A stretch of 64,000 bases of DNA from Rhodocyclales bacterium (GCA_016183655.1 JACPEH010000022.1:62001-126000); one strand, 5' to 3'; shown: positions 15,814 to 25,980, counted from the stretch's first letter. The notes: generated from the letters alone by a model not told the origin. A program made the numbers and translations.

Positions 15814-16698
15814 TCAGGCAAGCACGCCAGCCTGGCGCATAGCGGCGCGGACGCGCTCGTGACATTCGGTGGAAAGCGGGGTCAGCGGCAAACGGATGCC
15901 GCCCCGGATCAGCCCCTGCTGCTGGCAGGCCCACTTCACGGGAATCGGATTCGCTTCGCAGAAGAGATGACGATGCAGGCCGAGCAGGCGGGCGTTGATC
16001 TCGCGCGCGGTCTTCGCATCGGCGGCCAGCGCGGCAGCGCACATCTCGTGCATCAGTCGCGGCGCGACGTTGGCGGTCACCGAAATCGTGCCGTGCGCGC
16101 CGAGCAGGATCAGCGCGCAGGCCGACGCATCGTCGCCGCTGTAGATGGCGAAGTCCTTCGGGGCGCGCACGATCAGGTCGGTACCGCGCTCGATATTGCC
16201 GGTCGCGTCCTTGATGCCGACGACGTTGGGAATCTGCGCCAGGCGCAGCGCCGTGTCGTTGCTCATGTCGGCAACGGTCCGCCCCGGCACGTTGTAGAGG
16301 ATCACCGGCAGCTCCACCGCCTCGGCGATCGCCCGGAAGTGCTGGTAGAGACCTTCCTGCGTCGGCTTGTTGTAATACGGAACGACCGACAGGCAGGCGG
16401 CAGCGCCGACCTTCTGCGCATGGCGGGTCAGCTCGATCGCCTCGGCGGTCGAATTGGCGCCGGTGCCGGCGATCACCGGGATGCGTCCGGCGGCGTGCGC
16501 CACCGAAAAACGGATCAGCTCGCCATGCTCGTCGACGTCCACCGTCGGCGACTCGCCGGTGGTGCCGACGATGACGATACCGTCGGTACCTTCCTTGACG
16601 TGATGGTCGATCAGCTTCCCGAGGCTGTCGTAGTCAAGACTGCCGTCCTCGTGCATGGGAGTGACGATGGCAACGATCGATCCGGTAATCATATTCAT
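15814..16698 (-). CDS. dapA: 4-hydroxy-tetrahydrodipicolinate synthase DapA
   Basis: DapA condenses pyruvate and aspartate semialdehyde in lysine and meso-diaminopimelate synthesis, in the cytoplasm. The 294-residue TIM-barrel protein shows GTTGESPTV (46-54), [14 protein letters not shown] with the catalytic-triad Tyr, LYNVPGRT, and GIKDATGN with the Schiff-base lysine near 162. The length is typical. It is the first gene of the dapA-bamC-MBL operon. Confidence 0.96.
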   Translation of the reverse strand: MNMITGSIVAIVTPMHEDGSLDYDSLGKLIDHHVKEGTDGIVIVGTTGESPTVDVDEHGELIRFSVAHAAGRIPVIAGTGANSTAEAIELTRHAQKVGAAACLSVVPYYNKPTQEGLYQHFRAIAEAVELPVILYNVPGRTVADMSNDTALRLAQIPNVVGIKDATGNIERGTDLIVRAPKDFAIYSGDDASACALILLGAHGTISVTANVAPRLMHEMCAAALAADAKTAREINARLLGLHRHLFCEANPIPVKWACQQQGLIRGGIRLPLTPLSTECHERVRAAMRQAGVLA

Positions 16699-16781
16699 GG
16701 CTAGGCGATAGAAGAAAACCTTCGGATTCTAACCGAAGGCAGGCTCGCTGGGTATCGCCGCCGCGTCACCGGCAGCCGGGG

Positions 16782-17708
16782 TCAGATCTCGGCGAGAACG
16801 CGCAAGTGGGCGGCGACGCTGCGCGCCAGCGCAGAAAGGACGTAGCCGCCCTCCAGCATCGACACGATCCGTTTCTCGGAATAGCGCTCGGCAACCTCTT
16901 TCATCTGCTGCGTTGCCCAGGCGTAGTCCTTCTCGAAGAGTTTCATGCTGCCCATATCGTCCTCGTAATGGGCGTCGAAGCCGGCGGAGATGAAGACCAT
17001 CTGCGGCTTGAAGTCGTGCAGCCGCGGCAACCAGCATTCGCTGACCGCGCCACGCAACTCCTCGCCGCCCGATCCGGCCGGCAAGGGAATGTTGCACATG
17101 TTGGCAGCCGCATTGTCCGCGCCGCTGTAGGGATAGAACGGATGCTGGAAGATGCTGCACATCAGCACCTTGTCGTTGCCCTTGAAGATATCCTCGGTGC
17201 CGTTGCCGTGATGCACGTCGAAATCGATGATCGCGACGCGCTCCAGGCCGTGCACCGCCAGCGCGTGCGCCGCCGCCACCGCGATGTTGTTGAAGAAGCA
17301 GAAACCCATCGCATTGTTGCGTTCGGCATGATGGCCGGGCGGACGGACGGCGCAAAATGCGTTCTGAACTTCGTGCCCCATGACCAAGTCAACCGCCAGG
17401 CAGCCGGCACCGGCCGAGCGCAGCGCCGCCGACCAGGTGTGCGGGCACATCGCCGTATCGGGGTCGAGGTGCGCGATCCCGCTCTCCGGAGAGGTGCGCT
17501 TGATGCGTTCGAGATGGGATGCGGGGTGCACGCGCAGCAGCTGCTCGAAGCTCGCCTGCGGTGCATCGTAGTACGAGAAATAGGCGTCGATGCCCTGCGC
17601 GATCAGATGATCGCTGATGGCAGTCAGGCGAGCGGGAGACTCCGGGTGATAGGAGCCCATGTCATGCAGATGGCAATCCCTGTGGGTGATGAATGCGGTC
17701 GCGGTCAC
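16782..17708 (-). CDS. Histone-deacetylase-family (class II HDAC-like) protein
   Basis: A 308-residue zinc-dependent deacetylase of the arginase/HDAC superfamily. RPPGHHAE gives the tandem His general base, GFCFFNNIA the pocket lining, and DFDVHHGNGTEDIF zinc ligands. AGFDAH gives the last zinc Asp, and EGGY the loop near the end. Bacterial members remove acetyl groups from polyamines, acetoin-related compounds or lysines; the substrate is not deducible. The start is GTG 17708. It stands alone, divergent from the moxR gene. Confidence 0.9.
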   Translation of the reverse strand: MTATAFITHRDCHLHDMGSYHPESPARLTAISDHLIAQGIDAYFSYYDAPQASFEQLLRVHPASHLERIKRTSPESGIAHLDPDTAMCPHTWSAALRSAGAGCLAVDLVMGHEVQNAFCAVRPPGHHAERNNAMGFCFFNNIAVAAAHALAVHGLERVAIIDFDVHHGNGTEDIFKGNDKVLMCSIFQHPFYPYSGADNAAANMCNIPLPAGSGGEELRGAVSECWLPRLHDFKPQMVFISAGFDAHYEDDMGSMKLFEKDYAWATQQMKEVAERYSEKRIVSMLEGGYVLSALARSVAAHLRVLAEI

Positions 17709-17872
17709 TTGTGGCCTATCCCTGATTTTCGCTGCGCTTATCGTTGCGCTTTGCCGTGCGTTCCGGCAATCCCGCGGACGTCTCCCCGCTATAATCGATG
17801 GAGAACATTAACGGTTCCTGTTATTTGCTCTTTGCCAGCATTATCAACCCATTCCGCGCACCACCACAAGCC

Positions 17873-18796
17873 ATGAGCGACCTTCGCACCGCCCTCGCCA
17901 ACACCATCGCCGCCGCCGGAAAGATCATCCTCGGCAAGGAGCCGCAGATCCGGCTGGCGCTGGCCTGCCTGCTCGCGCGCGGCCATTTGCTGATCGAGGA
18001 TTTGCCCGGCGTCGGCAAAACGACGCTGGCGCACGCGCTGGCGCAACTGCTCGGACTGGAGTTCTCGCGCATCCAGTTCACCAGCGACCTGCTGCCGGCG
18101 GACATCATCGGCGTCTCGATCTACGACCGCGAGCGCGCCGGTTTCCGTTTCCTGCCCGGGCCGGTCTTTGCGCACGTGGTCCTCGCCGACGAGATCAACC
18201 GGGCGACGCCGAAGACGCAGAGCGCGCTGCTCGAAGCGATGGAGGAACGGCAGGTGACTGCCGAAGGCGAAACCCGCCGCCTGCCGGATCCGTTCTTCGT
18301 CATCGCGACGCAGAATCCTTCGCACCAGATCGGCACCTTCGCGCTGCCCGAATCGCAGCTGGACCGCTTCCTGATGCGCATCGAACTCGGCTACCCGGAC
18401 CGCGACGCCGAGCGCTCGCTGCTCGCCGGCGGCAATACCCGCGAGCTGCTCGGCCGCCTGCAGCCGACGCTGTCGCCGGCCGACCTGCAACCGCTGCAGC
18501 AGGCGGCCGCCAAGGTGCATGTGGCGCCGGCGCTGGTCGACTATGTCCAGGCGCTGGTCGGGAACACGCGACTCGACCCCGCCTTCGTCCATGGCCTATC
18601 GCCGCGCGCGGCGCTCGCGCTGCTCGCCGCCGCGCGCGCCTGGGCCTTCATCGACCGGCGCGAGATGGTGCTGCCGGAGGACGTGCAGGCGGTCTTTCCG
18701 GCAGTCGCGGCACACCGCCTCAACCGTGTGCAAGGCAACGGCCACGCCAGCGCCGACGACATCGGAGCGATCGTCCGGCGCACGCCGCTCCCCTGA
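17873..18796 (+). CDS. MoxR-family AAA+ ATPase
   Basis: A 307-residue AAA+ protein: Walker A GVGKTTLA near 44-51, Walker B VVLADEINRA near 104-113, sensor 1 IATQNP near 143, and a C-terminal lid. MoxR ATPases act as chaperones that insert cofactors or assemble complexes, usually with a DUF58 (VWA-like) partner, which follows here. I chose ATG 17873 (MSDLRTAL), where homology begins; the frame is open further upstream. It heads the MoxR-DUF58-transglutaminase operon. Confidence 0.92.
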   Translation: MSDLRTALANTIAAAGKIILGKEPQIRLALACLLARGHLLIEDLPGVGKTTLAHALAQLLGLEFSRIQFTSDLLPADIIGVSIYDRERAGFRFLPGPVFAHVVLADEINRATPKTQSALLEAMEERQVTAEGETRRLPDPFFVIATQNPSHQIGTFALPESQLDRFLMRIELGYPDRDAERSLLAGGNTRELLGRLQPTLSPADLQPLQQAAAKVHVAPALVDYVQALVGNTRLDPAFVHGLSPRAALALLAAARAWAFIDRREMVLPEDVQAVFPAVAAHRLNRVQGNGHASADDIGAIVRRTPLP

Positions 18797-18801
18797 CGAC
18801 C

Positions 18802-19776
18802 ATGCTCGACAAACTTCGCCGCTGGCTGTTCCGCCTCGGCCGCGACGAGCAGCTGCCGATCGTGCTCACCCAGCGGCGCATCTTCATCCTGCCGACGGCC
18901 GCCGGCATGACTTATGCCGCCGTGCTCGGCGTGATGCTGATCGGCGCCATCAACTACAACCTCAGTCTCGGGCACGCGCTGGTTTTCCTGCTGGCCGGAC
19001 TCGGGCTGGTGACGATGGTGCACACTTTCCGCAACCTGGCCGGGCTGGCCATCATGCCCGGCCGCGCGGCACCGGTCTTCGCCGGGGAAACGGCGCGCTT
19101 CCCGCTCCATCTCGCCAACAGCCGTCGCGACCGCCGCTGCGCACTGACCTTCCGCTTCGCCGGCAATGCGACAGCGGCCGTCAGCGTACCGGCGGAAGGC
19201 ACGACCCAGGTCGCGATCCCCTACGCCACGGAAAGACGGGGGCGCCTCGAACCGGGCCGGATCACGCTGGAAGCACGCTATCCGCTCGGCTTCTTCCGCG
19301 CCTGGAGCTACCCGCATCCGGTGCTGCACTGCCTCGTCTATCCGAAACCCGAGCCGCGCCCCTTGCCCCCGCCGACGCCGATCGCCGACCCCGGACTGGC
19401 TCGCGGCACCGGCGGCCAAGAGGATTTTGCCGGACTGCGCCTGCGCCAACCAGCGGACTCTCCCCGCCATATTGCGTGGAAAGCGGTCGCCCGCAACGTC
19501 GAGGCCTACCCGCTGCTGGTCAAGCATTTTGCCGGCGGTGCCGGCGAAGAGCTGTGGCTCGACTGGGAGCGGACCGCCGGCGAGGGCGATGCCGAAATCC
19601 GCCTTTCCGTGCTCACCGGCTGGGTGCTGGCGGCGGATGCGGCACAGATCGCCTACGGGCTGGTCTTGCCCGGACAAAGCATCCTTCCCGACTGCGGCAC
19701 CGCCCATCGCGACGCCTGCCTCGAAGCGCTGGCATTGTACGGACATGAGACGGACGCGCCCGAAGCCGGCCGTTGA
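18802..19776 (+). CDS. DUF58 domain protein
   Basis: A 324-residue membrane-anchored protein. Two adjacent transmembrane segments near 33-75 are followed by a cytoplasmic beta-rich part and the DUF58 hallmark GTGGQEDFAGLRLRQPADSPRHIAWK (about 202-227, written in two parts: GTGGQEDFAGLR and LRQPADSPRHIAWK). DUF58 proteins pair with MoxR ATPases. The start lies 5 nt after the MoxR stop, and the end overlaps the next gene by 32 nt. Confidence 0.88.
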   Translation: MLDKLRRWLFRLGRDEQLPIVLTQRRIFILPTAAGMTYAAVLGVMLIGAINYNLSLGHALVFLLAGLGLVTMVHTFRNLAGLAIMPGRAAPVFAGETARFPLHLANSRRDRRCALTFRFAGNATAAVSVPAEGTTQVAIPYATERRGRLEPGRITLEARYPLGFFRAWSYPHPVLHCLVYPKPEPRPLPPPTPIADPGLARGTGGQEDFAGLRLRQPADSPRHIAWKAVARNVEAYPLLVKHFAGGAGEELWLDWERTAGEGDAEIRLSVLTGWVLAADAAQIAYGLVLPGQSILPDCGTAHRDACLEALALYGHETDAPEAGR

Positions 19777-21718
19777 GCCGCTGGAACGCGCCTGCGTTCC
19801 CTGGCTGCTGGCCTGCGCCGTCGCCACCGGCGCGCCGCACGTCGAGCACCTGCCCCTCTGGCTGAGTGCGCTCGCTGCCGCCACGGTCGGCCTGCGCGCC
19901 TGGCTGTGGTTCCGCGAACGGCCGCTGCCGCCGCGCTGGCAGCTTGCCCTGCTCGTCGTGGCCGCCACCATCGGCATCTATTTCCAGTACCGCACGCTGT
20001 TCGGGCGCGATGCCGGAGTCGCTTTGCTGGTCCTGTTCATGGCGCTGAAGCCGCTGGAGATGCATGGGCGCCGCGACGCGGTCGTGCTCGTCATGCTCGG
20101 TTTTTTCCTGCTGCTCACCCACTACTTCTATTCACAGAGCATCCCCACCGGGCTCTGGCTGGTGACCGCGGCAACGCTGGAAACGGCAACGCTGATCCGG
20201 ATCTTCGGCGGCCACCAACCGCTGCCGTCGATCGTTCGCTACGCGGGCTTGCTGTTGCTGCAGGCGGCACCCTTCATGCTCGTCCTTTTTCTCCTCTTTC
20301 CGCGCATAACCGGGCCGCTCTGGGGACTGCCGCAGGATGCCTACGGGGGTACCAGCGGGCTGCCCGACACGATTGCTCCCGGCACGATCTCCAACCTCGT
20401 GCCCAACGGGAGCATTGCCTTCCGCGTGCGATTCGAGGGCGCACCACCGGACAACACCAATCTTTACTGGCGCGGCCCGGTGATGGACGAATTCGACGGC
20501 CAGCGCTGGCGTCCGGCGCAGCTCGGTCGGCTCGACCCGGCAACGATCGAGGCACGCGGCGGCACGGTCACCTACGAAACGACGATGGAGCCGCACAACC
20601 AGCGCTGGCTGCTGGCGCTCGACGCCCCGCAGGCCATCCCGGAACAGGCCTTCGTCAGCGCCCGCCTGCAGGCTGTCGCATTCGAGCCGGTGCGGCTGCG
20701 CAGCCGCTACACGTTCGCCTCCAGCCTCGATTACCGCGCCGGCCTGAGCGAGTCGCGCGCCCTGCTCAACGCCTCGCTGCACCTGCCGAGCCAAGGCAAC
20801 CCGCGCGCCCGCGCGCTGGCCGCCAGCTGGAAGGTACGCCATGCGGACGCGCAAGGAATCGTCGCCGAAGCGTTGCAGATGTTCAGCCGCGAACAGTTCA
20901 CCTATACGCTGCAGCCTCCACTGCTCGGCGACGACCCGGTCGACGCCTTCCTCTTCGAGACGAAGCAGGGTTTCTGCGAACACTACGCCTCGGCCTTCGT
21001 CTTCCTGATGCGCGCCGCCGGCGTTCCGGCACGCGTCGTCGCCGGCTACCAGGGCGGCGAGCTCAACCCGGTCGACGGCTACCTCGTGGTCCGCCAGTCG
21101 GATGCCCACGCCTGGGCAGAAATCTGGCGGGACGGCTACGGCTGGCAGCGCGTGGACCCGACCGCCGCCACGGCCCCTTCGCGCATCGAGCGCGGCATCG
21201 CCTCGGCACTCCCCGAGAGCGAAGCGCTGCCGGTGATGGCGCGGCTCAAGCTCGACTGGCTGCGGCAGCTGAGTTACCGCTGGGATGCGGTCAACAACAC
21301 CTGGAACCAGTGGGTGCTCGGGTACAATCCGGAACGCCAGCGCGAGGTACTGTCCCGCCTCGGGCTCGAAGACATCGACTGGCGCGGCATGACCGCATTG
21401 CTGGCGGTACTCTGCGCCGCTGCACTGCTCGGCATCACGCTGTGGACGCTGTCGCAGCGCCCGCGCCTCGATCCGGTGCAACGTGCCTGGTCGCGCTTCT
21501 GCGCCCGGGCGGCGCGCCTCGGCGTGCGGCGCCACCCGTGGGAAGGCCCGCTCGACTATGCGAACCGCATCGCCGCGCTACGCCCGGAGCTGGGCGAGAT
21601 TGCGGCAACGGCAGCGACCGCCTATGCGGAAGCCCGTTACGGCGGGCAGGGCAACAATGCCGTGGAACGCCTGCGCGCAGCGACGAGAAAACTGCCGTAC
21701 CAATGGAGACCTGCTTGA
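19745..21718 (+). CDS. TgpA-like transglutaminase/cysteine-protease membrane protein
   Basis: This 657-residue protein has a cluster of N-terminal transmembrane helices (about 15-195), a periplasmic region and a transglutaminase-like domain. The catalytic triad is visible as KQGFCEHYASAF (Cys near 413), SDAHAWAE (His near 456) and VDPTAA (Asp near 471). A further helix near 555 and a DUF4129-like tail follow. The family resembles Pseudomonas TgpA, linked to cell-envelope function. I chose ATG 19745, which overlaps the DUF58 gene by 32 nt; the end overlaps mltB by 16 nt. This gives a tight four-gene run from moxR to mltB. Confidence 0.9.
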   Translation: MRRTRPKPAVEPLERACVPWLLACAVATGAPHVEHLPLWLSALAAATVGLRAWLWFRERPLPPRWQLALLVVAATIGIYFQYRTLFGRDAGVALLVLFMALKPLEMHGRRDAVVLVMLGFFLLLTHYFYSQSIPTGLWLVTAATLETATLIRIFGGHQPLPSIVRYAGLLLLQAAPFMLVLFLLFPRITGPLWGLPQDAYGGTSGLPDTIAPGTISNLVPNGSIAFRVRFEGAPPDNTNLYWRGPVMDEFDGQRWRPAQLGRLDPATIEARGGTVTYETTMEPHNQRWLLALDAPQAIPEQAFVSARLQAVAFEPVRLRSRYTFASSLDYRAGLSESRALLNASLHLPSQGNPRARALAASWKVRHADAQGIVAEALQMFSREQFTYTLQPPLLGDDPVDAFLFETKQGFCEHYASAFVFLMRAAGVPARVVAGYQGGELNPVDGYLVVRQSDAHAWAEIWRDGYGWQRVDPTAATAPSRIERGIASALPESEALPVMARLKLDWLRQLSYRWDAVNNTWNQWVLGYNPERQREVLSRLGLEDIDWRGMTALLAVLCAAALLGITLWTLSQRPRLDPVQRAWSRFCARAARLGVRRHPWEGPLDYANRIAALRPELGEIAATAATAYAEARYGGQGNNAVERLRAATRKLPYQWRPA

Positions 21719-22695
21719 AAAAACTGCTTGCTGCGCTCGCCGTGGCGCTGCTTCCGGCGAGCGCCCTGCCCGCCACCTTTGCCGACGACCCCGAGGTCGC
21801 CAGCTTCATCGCCGAGATGCACGAACGCCACGGCTTCGATGCCGACTGGCTGCAGCTGCGCTTCGCCCGCCTCAGCCCGAACGAGAGCGTGCTGCGCGCG
21901 ATCAAGCCGGCGGCGGTACCGGAACTGCAGCGCTCGTGGGAACGCTACCGCGCGCGCTTCCTCACCGAGCGGCGGATCGCCGCCGGCACCCGCTTCTGGC
22001 AGCAGCACGAAGTCACGCTGAAGCGGGCCAGCGCGCTCTATGGCGTGCCGGAGGAAATCATCGTCGCCATCATCGGCGTCGAGACGGAGTACGGCCAGAA
22101 TACCGGTCGCTTCGGCGTCATGCAGGCGCTGTCGACGCTCGCCTTCCGCTATCCGCCGCGGGCTCCCTTCTTCCGCAACGAGCTGGAGCAGTTCCTGCTG
22201 CTCGCCCGCGAAAACCAGTTCGACCCGCTGGTGCTGAAAGGCTCCTACGCCGGCGCCATCGGCATTCCGCAATTCATGCCCGGCAGCCAGCGGCGCTACG
22301 CCGTCGATTTCGACGGCGACGGGCGCGTCGACCTGACGAAGAGCGCCGCTGACGCCATCGGCAGCGTCGCCAGTTTCCTCGCACAGCACGGATGGGAAGC
22401 CGGCGGCGGCATTGCCGTGCCGGTACGCGTCGCCGCCGACCCGGCGCCGCTGCTGGCGCTCGGCATCAAGCCGGAACGCCCGCTCGCCGAGTTGATCGCC
22501 GGCGGCGTCGAAGCCGACGGCGACCCGGCGACGGCCGGTGCGCTGATCGATCTGGTGACGCCGGAAAAGGAAACCGAATACTGGGTGGGATTCCAGAACT
22601 TCTACGTGATCACCCGCTACAACCGATCGAGCTTCTACGCGATGGCAGTCTTCCAGCTGGCCGCGGCCATCCGCGACAGCCGGCAGGGCTTATAA
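21703..22695 (+). CDS. mltB: Membrane-bound lytic murein transglycosylase B-like (MltB)
   Basis: MltB cleaves the glycosidic bond between MurNAc and GlcNAc in peptidoglycan, forming 1,6-anhydroMurNAc. The 330-residue product has an N-terminal signal (KKLLAALAVALLPASALPA) without a clear lipobox, so it may be soluble in the periplasm. GVETEYGQNTGRFGV near 126-140 carries the catalytic Glu. AGAIGIPQFMPGS and a DFDGDGRVDL calcium-type loop are also diagnostic. The end overlaps the convergent rpoS by 6 nt. Confidence 0.9.
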   Translation: METCLKKLLAALAVALLPASALPATFADDPEVASFIAEMHERHGFDADWLQLRFARLSPNESVLRAIKPAAVPELQRSWERYRARFLTERRIAAGTRFWQQHEVTLKRASALYGVPEEIIVAIIGVETEYGQNTGRFGVMQALSTLAFRYPPRAPFFRNELEQFLLLARENQFDPLVLKGSYAGAIGIPQFMPGSQRRYAVDFDGDGRVDLTKSAADAIGSVASFLAQHGWEAGGGIAVPVRVAADPAPLLALGIKPERPLAELIAGGVEADGDPATAGALIDLVTPEKETEYWVGFQNFYVITRYNRSSFYAMAVFQLAAAIRDSRQGL

Positions 22696-23643
22696 CAGGC
22701 TGTCGCGCGTCACGCCGCCGCGCCGGATGATGCGGCGCAGGTGGCCGAGCGCCTCGATCTGGATCTGCCGCACCCGCTCGCGTGTCAGCTGCATGTCGGC
22801 GGCAATCGCCTCCAGCGTGCACACTTCGACGCCGTTGAGCCCGTAGCGACGCTCGATCACTTCGCGCTGCTTGTCCGGCAGCTGGTTGACCCAGCAGGCC
22901 AGCAGGTCGCCGGTCTCGCTCGATTCCAGATGGGCCTCCGGGTCGACCCCGTTCTCGTCGGGGATCGCGTCGGCGATCGTATGGTTCGGATCGATCTCCA
23001 GCGGTGCATCGAGCGAAGCGATGTGCTCGTTCAGCGCCAGGATGCGCTGCACTTCCGCCACCGGCTTGTCGATCAGGTGCGCGATCTGCTCGTGGCTGAT
23101 CTCGCGCCCGTTGGCGGCCTCCAGATGCCGCACCGCGCGCAGCACGATGTTGAGTTCCTTGACCACGTGCACCGGCAGGCGGATGGTGCGCGACTGGTTC
23201 ATGATCGCGCGCTCGATGCTCTGCCGGATCCACCAGGTGGCGTACGTGGAGAAACGGAAACCGCGCTCGGGGTCGAACTTTTCCAGCGCGTGGATCAGCC
23301 CGAGATTGCCCTCCTCGACCAGGTCGAGCAGCGGGATGCCACGGTTCAGGTAATGCTTGGCGATGTTCACGACGAGCCGCAGGTTGTGCTCGATCATCTT
23401 CTGCCGCGCCGCGAAGTCCCCCGCACGCATCGCACGCGCGGTCGCCGCCTCCTCTGCCGGCGTCAGCAGGGGCCGGGCGCCGATCTCGTTGAGATAGAGC
23501 TGGGTGACGTCGTTGAGGATCTCGGTCTCGGGGCTGACCACCTCGCTGGCGGCCGCTTCCTGTTCGGCGGCTTCCAGCTCGGCCTCGTCCGGCGTCTCCG
23601 GCTCAAGCTGCGCGTCGTCTTCGAACTCGGTGTCGTCGCTCAT
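22690..23643 (-). CDS. rpoS: RNA polymerase sigma factor RpoS
   Basis: RpoS is the stationary-phase and general-stress sigma factor. The 317-residue product has an acidic N-terminus, then region 1.2 (LYLNEIGARPLLTPAEE) and region 2 (HNLRLVVNIAKHYLNRG, LDLVEEGNLGLIHALEKFDPERG, FSTYATWWIRQSIERAI). Region 3 and region 4 (RYGLNGVEVCTLEAIA, TRERVRQIQIEAL) follow. It lies 11 nt after nlpD. In E. coli the main rpoS promoter is inside nlpD; this arrangement is consistent with that. Confidence 0.95.
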   Translation of the reverse strand: MSDDTEFEDDAQLEPETPDEAELEAAEQEAAASEVVSPETEILNDVTQLYLNEIGARPLLTPAEEAATARAMRAGDFAARQKMIEHNLRLVVNIAKHYLNRGIPLLDLVEEGNLGLIHALEKFDPERGFRFSTYATWWIRQSIERAIMNQSRTIRLPVHVVKELNIVLRAVRHLEAANGREISHEQIAHLIDKPVAEVQRILALNEHIASLDAPLEIDPNHTIADAIPDENGVDPEAHLESSETGDLLACWVNQLPDKQREVIERRYGLNGVEVCTLEAIAADMQLTRERVRQIQIEALGHLRRIIRRGGVTRDSLL

Positions 23644-23654
23644 GGTGAGTATGG

Positions 23655-24584
23655 TCAGCGCTGCGGCAGATACCGGAGAGGATCGACCGGCTTGCCCTGC
23701 CGCCGGATCTCGAAATGAAGCTTGACCTGATCGCTGTCGGAATTGCCCATCTCGGCGATCTTCTGCCCCTTGTTCACCGACTGTCCTTCCTTTACCAGCA
23801 GGTTCTGGTTGTGCGCATAGGCGGAAAGGAAAGTCGCATTGTGCTTGACGATGATCAGCTTGCCATAGCCGCGCAGGCCGGTGCCGGAATAGACCACCTT
23901 GCCTTCGCCGGCGGCAATGACCGGATCGCCGGCCTTGCCGGCGATGTCGATGCCCTTGCTGCCGGATTCGCTGAACTGGCCGATGAGTTTTCCGGACGAC
24001 GGCCAGATCCAGGCAAGGTCGTCGGGGCCTGCTGCCACCGGCTCGCCGCCGGGTTGCGCTTTCGCCTCCGGCTTCGGCTCGGGCTTGACTTCGGTCCTCG
24101 CGGCGACCATCGCCGCCGGCTCCGACGAGCGCTGCGCCTGCGCCAGCGCCTCCTCGGAATACGGCAGCTTGCCGGCCTTCGGCTCGGTCTTCAGCATCGA
24201 CGAGGACGACGGCGCGGCGACCGTTCCGCCATCGAGCGGGCGCTGTTCGACGCCGGACGTACCGCCGCCGATCGGCTGCGTGATGACGGTGTCTGCGGGT
24301 GCAACGATCGCGCCCGGCGGACGCACGCGAAGCTGCTGGCCGGCACGGATGCGATTGGGGGTTTCGATGCTGTTCCAGGCGATCAGGTCGCGGTAATCGA
24401 TACCATGGTCGCGCGCGATGCTGTACAGCGTGTCACCACTCTTGATCGTGTACAGATCCCGGGCAGCGACTCCGGCAGCCGCGCTACCGTTGCCGCGCTC
24501 CACCACCGGGGCCGGCGCCGTACTGGCGCACCCGGCCACGACAACAACGGAAAGAGCAACGGCGAGGCGACGATAATCCTTCAT
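23655..24584 (-). CDS. nlpD: NlpD: LysM and degenerate LytM (M23) lipoprotein
   Basis: NlpD activates the cell-separation amidase AmiC at the septum. The 309-residue lipoprotein has lipobox VAGC and a LysM domain (YTIKSGDTLYSIARDHG, near 46-90). A Ser/Ala/Pro linker and a C-terminal LytM domain (KGIDIAG to LHFEIRRQGKPVDPLRYLPQR) follow. The first zinc ligand of active M23 peptidases is missing: KGIDIAG in place of HxGxD. This is normal for NlpD, which activates amidases and does not cut peptidoglycan itself. The start overlaps the pcm stop (ATGA). Confidence 0.93.
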   Translation of the reverse strand: MKDYRRLAVALSVVVVAGCASTAPAPVVERGNGSAAAGVAARDLYTIKSGDTLYSIARDHGIDYRDLIAWNSIETPNRIRAGQQLRVRPPGAIVAPADTVITQPIGGGTSGVEQRPLDGGTVAAPSSSSMLKTEPKAGKLPYSEEALAQAQRSSEPAAMVAARTEVKPEPKPEAKAQPGGEPVAAGPDDLAWIWPSSGKLIGQFSESGSKGIDIAGKAGDPVIAAGEGKVVYSGTGLRGYGKLIIVKHNATFLSAYAHNQNLLVKEGQSVNKGQKIAEMGNSDSDQVKLHFEIRRQGKPVDPLRYLPQR

Positions 24585-25240
24585 TCAATCCCCGAGAGCA
24601 GCGGAACAAAGCGGACGGCATCCAGCCGCGATTCGACAAAACCTTCCGGACGATGTTCGATCAGACAAAGCACCTGTTCGCTCGTTCCCAATGGCAACAT
24701 CATTCTGCCACCAAGCGCCAGCTGCTGCAAAAGCGCGGGCGGCACGCGCTGCGCCGCTGCAGCAAGGATGATCGTGTCGAACGGCGCAGCCTCCGGCAAG
24801 CCGAGCTGGCCGTCGCCATGCTTCAGCCGCACGCGGAATTCCTGCACCGCGCGCAGGTTGAGCTTGGCGCGGGCGATCAGCGGCTCCAGCCGTTCGATCG
24901 CGTAGACCTCCTCCGTCAGCTGCGCCAGCACCGCAGCCTGATAGCCGCAGCCGGCGCCGACTTCCAGCGTGCGCCCGAGACCGGCACGACCGGCGAGCAG
25001 CACCTCGATCATGCGCGCGACGATATAGGGCTGCGAGATCGTCTGCCCTAGCCCGAGCGGCAGCGCAGTATCCTCGTAGGCACGATAGGCCAGCGCTTCC
25101 TCGACGAAGACATGCCGCGGCACCGCGGCCATCGCGGCGAGCACGGCATCGCTGCGCACGCCCTTCTCGCGCAGACGGTCGATCATGCGCGCACGGGTGC
25201 GCTGCGAGGTCATCCCGATGCCGGCGAGCGCGTGTGCCAT
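24581..25240 (-). CDS. pcm: Protein-L-isoaspartate O-methyltransferase Pcm
   Basis: Pcm methylates isoaspartyl residues in damaged proteins so they can be repaired. 219 residues. The PCMT signature is visible in LPLGLGQTISQPYIVARM, then the SAM-binding LEVGAGCGYQAAVLAQL, GDGQLGLPEAAPFD and VRFVPLLSG at the end. The longer open frame upstream runs through surE out of phase and is not coding. Start ATG 25240 overlaps the surE stop (TAATG); ATG 25213 (MTSQRTRARM) is a shorter alternative. Confidence 0.93.
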   Translation of the reverse strand: MAHALAGIGMTSQRTRARMIDRLREKGVRSDAVLAAMAAVPRHVFVEEALAYRAYEDTALPLGLGQTISQPYIVARMIEVLLAGRAGLGRTLEVGAGCGYQAAVLAQLTEEVYAIERLEPLIARAKLNLRAVQEFRVRLKHGDGQLGLPEAAPFDTIILAAAAQRVPPALLQQLALGGRMMLPLGTSEQVLCLIEHRPEGFVESRLDAVRFVPLLSGIE

Positions 25241-25980
25241 TACTTCAGCCAGCCTTCGATCAGCGACAGCTGGCCAGCATGGGTCAGGTCGATCTGCAGC
25301 GGCGTCACGGAAACGAAATTGTTGGCCACGGCATGGAAATCCGTTCCCTCGCCGGCATCCGCCGCCTCGCCGGCGGCGCCGACCCAATACACCGTTTCGC
25401 CGCGCGGCGTCTGCGCCTTCACCACCGGCTCGGCCTTGTGCCGGCGCCCGAGGCGCGTCACGCGGATACCGCGGATGTCCGCCAGCGGCACGTCGGGAAC
25501 GTTGACGTTGAGCAGCACCGGCTGCCGGATCGGCAGCGCGAGGAAGCGGGCGACCAGCTGGTGCGCGATCTGCGCCGCCGTCTCGAAATGCAGGCCGGCC
25601 TTGCCGACCAGCGACACGGCGAGCGCCGGCACGCCGAGCAGGTAGCCCTCGGTGGCGGCGGCGACGGTGCCGGAATAAATGGTATCGTCGCCCATATTGG
25701 CGCCGTGGTTGATTCCCGACACGACCATGTCCGGCAGGGTGTCGAGCATGCCGGTCACCGCCAGATGCACGCAGTCGGTCGGCGTGCCGTTCACGTGATA
25801 GAAGCCGTTGGCGGTCCGCCGCAGCGACAGCGGACGATCCAGCGTCAGCGAGTTCGAGGCGCCGCTGCGGTCGCGTTCGGGAGCAACCACGGTGACCTCG
25901 CCGAGCGCATCCAGCGCGCGCGCCAGATGCTCGATGCCGGGGGCAAAATAACCGTCGTCGTTGGAAAGAAGGATGCGCAT
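25240..25980 (-). CDS. surE: 5'/3'-nucleotidase SurE
   Basis: SurE is a metal-dependent nucleoside-monophosphate phosphatase important for stationary-phase survival. The 246-residue product starts [16 protein letters not shown], with the metal-binding [19 protein letters not shown] and [19 protein letters not shown] are family blocks. ATG 25980 gives the canonical N-terminus; the 23 extra codons upstream are not family-like. It is first in the classic surE-pcm-nlpD-rpoS order. Confidence 0.95.
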   Translation of the reverse strand: MRILLSNDDGYFAPGIEHLARALDALGEVTVVAPERDRSGASNSLTLDRPLSLRRTANGFYHVNGTPTDCVHLAVTGMLDTLPDMVVSGINHGANMGDDTIYSGTVAAATEGYLLGVPALAVSLVGKAGLHFETAAQIAHQLVARFLALPIRQPVLLNVNVPDVPLADIRGIRVTRLGRRHKAEPVVKAQTPRGETVYWVGAAGEAADAGEGTDFHAVANNFVSVTPLQIDLTHAGQLSLIEGWLK